NCBI GenBank assembly: GCA_023411445.1 | Contig: JAEYOT010000174.1 | Location: 1 to 7,221 of the forward strand | DNA from: Pseudomonadota bacterium | Lineage (GTDB): Bacteria; Myxococcota_A; Polyangia; Polyangiales; Polyangiaceae | Length of the DNA stretch: 7,221 nucleotides | Direction: 5' to 3' | Part shown: one piece after another, positions 6,604 to 7,221 of the stretch | Numbering within the stretch: the first letter of the stretch is position 1 | Layout: each line of letters starts with the position of its first letter | Program-made: the position numbers and the translations under genes | Notes under the pieces: model-generated | What the model was told of the DNA's origin: nothing | Seen by the model: the letters and a program-made list of their open reading frames with translations, nothing else | The model's database searches: none

Positions 6604-7221
6604 CGCGGAACCCGGCCCATCGCGACCAGCAGCTCCAGCTTGGCTGCCGCGTGCGCGTACTCGGTCTCCAGTAGCACCCGCTCGGCTTCCAGCGCCTCCC
6701 GCTGCACCAAGAGCACGCTCGCCAAGTCACCCTCGCCGAGCTCGTAGGTGCGCACGGCCAGCGCGATCGCCTCTTTCGCGGCTTGTGCGGTGGGCGCCAG
6801 CGTGGCGCGGGCGCGCCGTGTCGCCTCATAGCGCGCGTGGAGCGCTTTCAGCTCGCCGATCGCGCTCGCCCGCACGGCCGCTAAACGCGCCTCGGCCACG
6901 CTCGTCTCCCCGCTGGCGCTGGCGCGCGCTTGCCGGTTCGTGTTGAGCAGCGGGAGCGGGATGGACAGGCCGAGCGACGCGATGTTCGCGCCGTCGTCGC
7001 GCTCGTACTGGGCCAGCACGCTGACGGTTGGAGCGGCCGCGCTGTGCTCGCGGCGGGCGCGGGCGTGGGCCGCCGTTAGTTGGTCGCGCGCGGCGCGCAC
7101 CTCGGCGCGCTCATCCACGCGCAGCAGGAGCGCGTCGAGGGGCGGGGGCTCGTCCTCCGGTACCAGCGTGCCGACCACGCGCGGCTCTGCGGCTGCGGGC
7201 AGGCCCAGCGCAGCCTGCAGG
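6600..7221 (-). CDS. czcC: Outer-membrane efflux channel (TolC/OEP family, CzcC type), N-terminus cut by right edge
   Basis: The C-terminal 206 residues are present. The frame is open to the right edge, and a GTG at 7178 is internal because LQAALGLPAAAEPR can be read before it. Features of the second outer-membrane efflux protein repeat are visible. A long coiled helix (DERAEVRAARDQLTAAHARA) leads to a beta segment with PTVSVLAQYERDDG and GLSIPLPLLNTNR, the usual CzcC/TolC beta-barrel strands and turn. After this come further long helices rich in Ala, Arg and Glu, and the C-terminal YELGEGDLASVLLVQREALE motif typical of the family. The protein should trimerise to form the exit duct for metals handed over by the pump and adaptor. 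Signal peptide, first repeat and promoter lie outside the window. It is the first gene seen of the operon and overlaps the adaptor gene by 4 bases. Confidence 0.9.
   Translation of the reverse strand, partial: LQAALGLPAAAEPRVVGTLVPEDEPPPLDALLLRVDERAEVRAARDQLTAAHARARREHSAAAPTVSVLAQYERDDGANIASLGLSIPLPLLNTNRQARASASGETSVAEARLAAVRASAIGELKALHARYEATRRARATLAPTAQAAKEAIALAVRTYELGEGDLASVLLVQREALEAERVLLETEYAHAAAKLELLVAMGRVPR

Overview
This is a GC-rich window that looks like the chromosome of a myxobacterium, most likely a Polyangiaceae/Sorangium-type member of the Myxococcota. That assignment is an inference. It rests on the GC-rich third codon positions and on a secreted protein built from a long Gly/Ser/Ala linker plus a small Cys-rich C-terminal domain, a style familiar from those genomes. 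No marker gene fixes the species.

Left part (1-994, all minus strand). A tRNA-Leu(UAG) gene at 913-994 is followed on its own strand by two protein genes I cannot assign. The first is a small ORF (605-835). The second is a longer gene that starts at 762 and runs off the left edge. They overlap by 158 bases in different frames. No terminator is visible between the tRNA and the ORFs. This is the least explained part of the window: it could be the end of an element inserted at the tRNA, a tRNA-mRNA transcription unit, or one gene split by a frameshift.

Middle part (995-2155). About 470 bases with no convincing gene separate the tRNA from a plus-strand gene at 1469-2155. That gene encodes a 228-residue probable lipoprotein or exported protein with a Gly/Ser-rich linker, which includes a 4 x 24-base tandem repeat, and a ten-cysteine C-terminal domain.

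Right part (2179-7221, minus strand). A tightly packed operon encodes a tripartite heavy-metal efflux system of the CzcCBA type. In order of transcription it has an outer-membrane channel (czcC-like, cut by the right edge), a periplasmic adaptor with a histidine-rich N-terminus (czcB-like), and a 1069-residue HME-RND pump (czcA-like). The first two genes share an ATGA overlap and the last two are 3 bases apart, so they are probably co-transcribed and translationally coupled. The pump takes divalent cations from the periplasm or inner membrane, the adaptor bridges it to the channel, and the channel opens to the outside. The pump resembles CzcA/CnrA (Zn/Co/Cd/Ni) rather than CusA (Cu/Ag), because the positions of the CusA methionines hold other residues. 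The operon promoter and any metal-responsive regulator lie beyond the right edge. The operon converges on the lipoprotein gene with only 23 bases between their stop codons.
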